Below, one piece after another: positions 62,624 to 64,000 of a stretch of DNA of 64,000 bases. The DNA is from Paludisphaera soli. GTDB lineage: Bacteria > Planctomycetota > Planctomycetia > Isosphaerales > Isosphaeraceae. The notes below the pieces were generated by a model, which searched no databases, was not told the origin of the DNA, and saw nothing but the letters and a program-made list of their open reading frames with translations. The stretch is taken from positions 1 through 64,000 of the forward strand of contig NZ_JAALJI010000014.1 in assembly GCF_011064595.1 (NCBI RefSeq). Reading direction: 5' to 3'. Position 1 is the stretch's first letter. Every line of letters begins with the position of its first letter. Both the position numbers and the translations under genes were made by a program.

Positions 62624-64000
62624 TCAGTCGGGATCGTAAGAGAGGTTCGGGGCCAGCCAGCGTTCGACCACCGACAGCGGCAGCCCCTTGCGCGACGCGT
62701 AGTCCTCCGTCTGATCGCGCTGGATGAAGTCGACGGCGAAGTAGCGGGCCTGGGGATGGGCGAAGTAGAGCCCGCTGACCGACGCCCCGGGGTGCATCGC
62801 GTACGACTCGGTCAGCCGGATGCCGGTGGCGTCCTCGGCGTCCAGCAACTTCCAGAGCGTCCCCTTCTCGGTATGATCCGGGCAGGCGGGGTAGCCGGCC
62901 GCCGGGCGGATGCCGCGGTACTTCTCGGCGATCAGGTCGGCGGGCGAGAGCTGCTCCTCGCCGCCATAGCCCCAGTCGCGGCGCGCCTGCTGGTGGAGGG
63001 ACTCGGCGAAAGCCTCGGCCAGCCGGTCGGCCAGGGCCTCGGCCATGATCGCGTTGTAGTCGTCCAGCTCGTCCTTGAACTTCTTCACGAGGGCGTCCGA
63101 TCCGACGCCGGCCGTCACCGCGAAGGCGCCCAGGTAGTCGGCCTTGCCCGACTCGACCGGGGCGACGAAGTCCGCGAGGCAGCGGAACTCGGCCTGGCCC
63201 TGCCGCTCCCACTGCTGGCGCAGGAAGTGGAACCGGGTCAATTCCTCGGTGCGGGACTCGTCGGTGTACACCACCACGTCGTCGCCGACGGAATTGGCCG
63301 GGAAGAAACCGTAGACTCCACGCGCCTTGAGCGAACCGTCGGCGACGATCCGACCGAGCAGGGCCACGGCCTTCTCGTGCAGTTCGCGGGCGACCTCGCC
63401 GACGGTCGGGTCGTCAAGGATCGCCGGATACTTCCCCTTCAGCTCCCAGGTCGAGAAGAACGGCGACCAGTCGATGAACGGGATCAGCTTTTCGAGCGGG
63501 TAGTCGTCCAGGCGACGGGCCCCCGTGAACGACGGCGCGGCGAGCGGCGAGGCCTCCCAGTCGATTCGCGAGCGTCGGGCGCGGGCGTCGGCCAGGCTCG
63601 ACAGGTTCCGCTCGCGACGGCCGGCGAAGGCCTGCCGCTCGCGCTCCTGCATCTCGCGATTCTGCCTGTCCATCTCCTCCCGAGCGTCGGGCCGATTCAG
63701 CCGATCCACGACGCCGACGGACCGCGAGGCGTCCTTGACGTGCAGCACCGGGCCGGAGTACTGGGGGGCGATCTTGACGGCCGTGTGCTTGACGCTCGTC
63801 GTCGCCCCGCCGATCAGCAGGGGGGTGGTGAAACCCTCGCGCTTCATCTCGCGGGCGACGTGGACCATCTCGTCCAGCGACGGCGTGATCAGCCCGGACA
63901 GGCCGATGACGTCGACCTCGTGCTCCTTCGCCTTCTTGAGGATGTCCTCGCAGGGGATCATCACACCGAGGTCGATGACCTCGTAGTCGTTGCAGGCGAG
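62624..64000 (-). CDS. metH: Cobalamin-dependent methionine synthase, C-terminal part (5' end outside window)
   Basis: The frame is open to the right edge; the gene continues beyond it. Window residues begin in the cobalamin-binding domain ([16 protein letters not shown], then [18 protein letters not shown] and LIGGATTS); the His-containing DxHxxG loop would lie just outside. The reactivation domain follows, with [20 protein letters not shown] and the AdoMet-binding [20 protein letters not shown]. It methylates homocysteine with methyl-tetrahydrofolate through cobalamin. The internal starts near 63960 are not the true start. Confidence 0.96.
   Translation of the reverse strand, partial: LACNDYEVIDLGVMIPCEDILKKAKEHEVDVIGLSGLITPSLDEMVHVAREMKREGFTTPLLIGGATTSVKHTAVKIAPQYSGPVLHVKDASRSVGVVDRLNRPDAREEMDRQNREMQERERQAFAGRRERNLSSLADARARRSRIDWEASPLAAPSFTGARRLDDYPLEKLIPFIDWSPFFSTWELKGKYPAILDDPTVGEVARELHEKAVALLGRIVADGSLKARGVYGFFPANSVGDDVVVYTDESRTEELTRFHFLRQQWERQGQAEFRCLADFVAPVESGKADYLGAFAVTAGVGSDALVKKFKDELDDYNAIMAEALADRLAEAFAESLHQQARRDWGYGGEEQLSPADLIAEKYRGIRPAAGYPACPDHTEKGTLWKLLDAEDATGIRLTESYAMHPGASVSGLYFAHPQARYFAVDFIQRDQTEDYASRKGLPLSVVERWLAPNLSYDPD

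Overview
The window is high-GC, densely packed bacterial chromosome and looks like a planctomycete, most likely of the Isosphaeraceae type. The evidence is the family mix: a paired DUF1501 / DUF1549-DUF1553 (planctomycete cytochrome) operon, a PVC-type membrane-bound dehydrogenase with HEAT repeats, heme site and DUF1080 domain, a Tat-exported Gfo/Idh/MocA oxidoreductase, an MJ0042 zinc-finger membrane protein, a DUF1570 protein, a secreted S53 peptidase with an LExLxDRxLPS start, and a Ser/Thr kinase fused to WD40 propellers. No rRNA, IS element, phage gene or CRISPR array is visible. The one tRNA is tRNA-Ala(UGC).

Layout. 0-5.7 kb: a DUF58 - transglutaminase-like - MoxR ATPase cluster followed by an ArsP/DUF318-type permease; this part carries three apparent one-base deletions. 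5.7-12.7 kb: tRNA-Ala, a DUF1570 metallopeptidase-like protein and the DUF1553-DUF1501 operon, all on the minus strand. 12.7-15.7 kb: gamma-carbonic anhydrase, an FlK-like thioesterase and, divergent from it, a 2[4Fe-4S] ferredoxin and a di-heme cytochrome c peroxidase; a 21-bp palindrome lies on the -35 of the ferredoxin promoter. 15.8-23 kb: two large membrane proteins (YfhO-like; TPR protein) flanking a small secreted protein. 23-27 kb: GT2 glycosyltransferase, a BshC-like protein and an Eis-like acetyltransferase. 27-31 kb: zinc-finger membrane protein, SRPBCC protein, Gfo/Idh/MocA oxidoreductase.

30.7-36.8 kb (minus strand): pyrG coupled to nagA, and an ACE-like M2 peptidase coupled to a predicted lipoprotein formylglycine-generating enzyme that keeps both active-site cysteines. 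36.9-45.6 kb: the giant PVC dehydrogenase, a small membrane protein and a homocysteine S-methyltransferase in one operon, converging on the kinase-WD40 gene. 45.8-50.2 kb: Cys/His-rich secreted protein, DinB protein, GT39-like membrane protein and a noncoding stretch with repeated CGAACGAAsCCAAT words. 50.2-57.4 kb: mutL, the aroDE fusion, aroK, prepilin peptidase, LapA-like protein, coiled-coil lipoprotein and hisH. 57.5-64 kb: S53 peptidase (lying between hisH and hisA), hisA, an EF-G2-type translation factor with a Tyr in place of the catalytic His, a small secreted protein and the 3' part of metH.

Many genes are linked by 4-bp ATGA overlaps, and several intergenic regions carry a TAGAAT-like -10 box, so probable operons and promoters can be read with some confidence. 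No wholly new system is proven. The best leads are the GT2 / BshC-like / GNAT cluster, the palindrome at the peroxidase operon, the exported FGE coupled to an ACE-like peptidase, the Cys-less transglutaminase, and the repeat patch before mutL.
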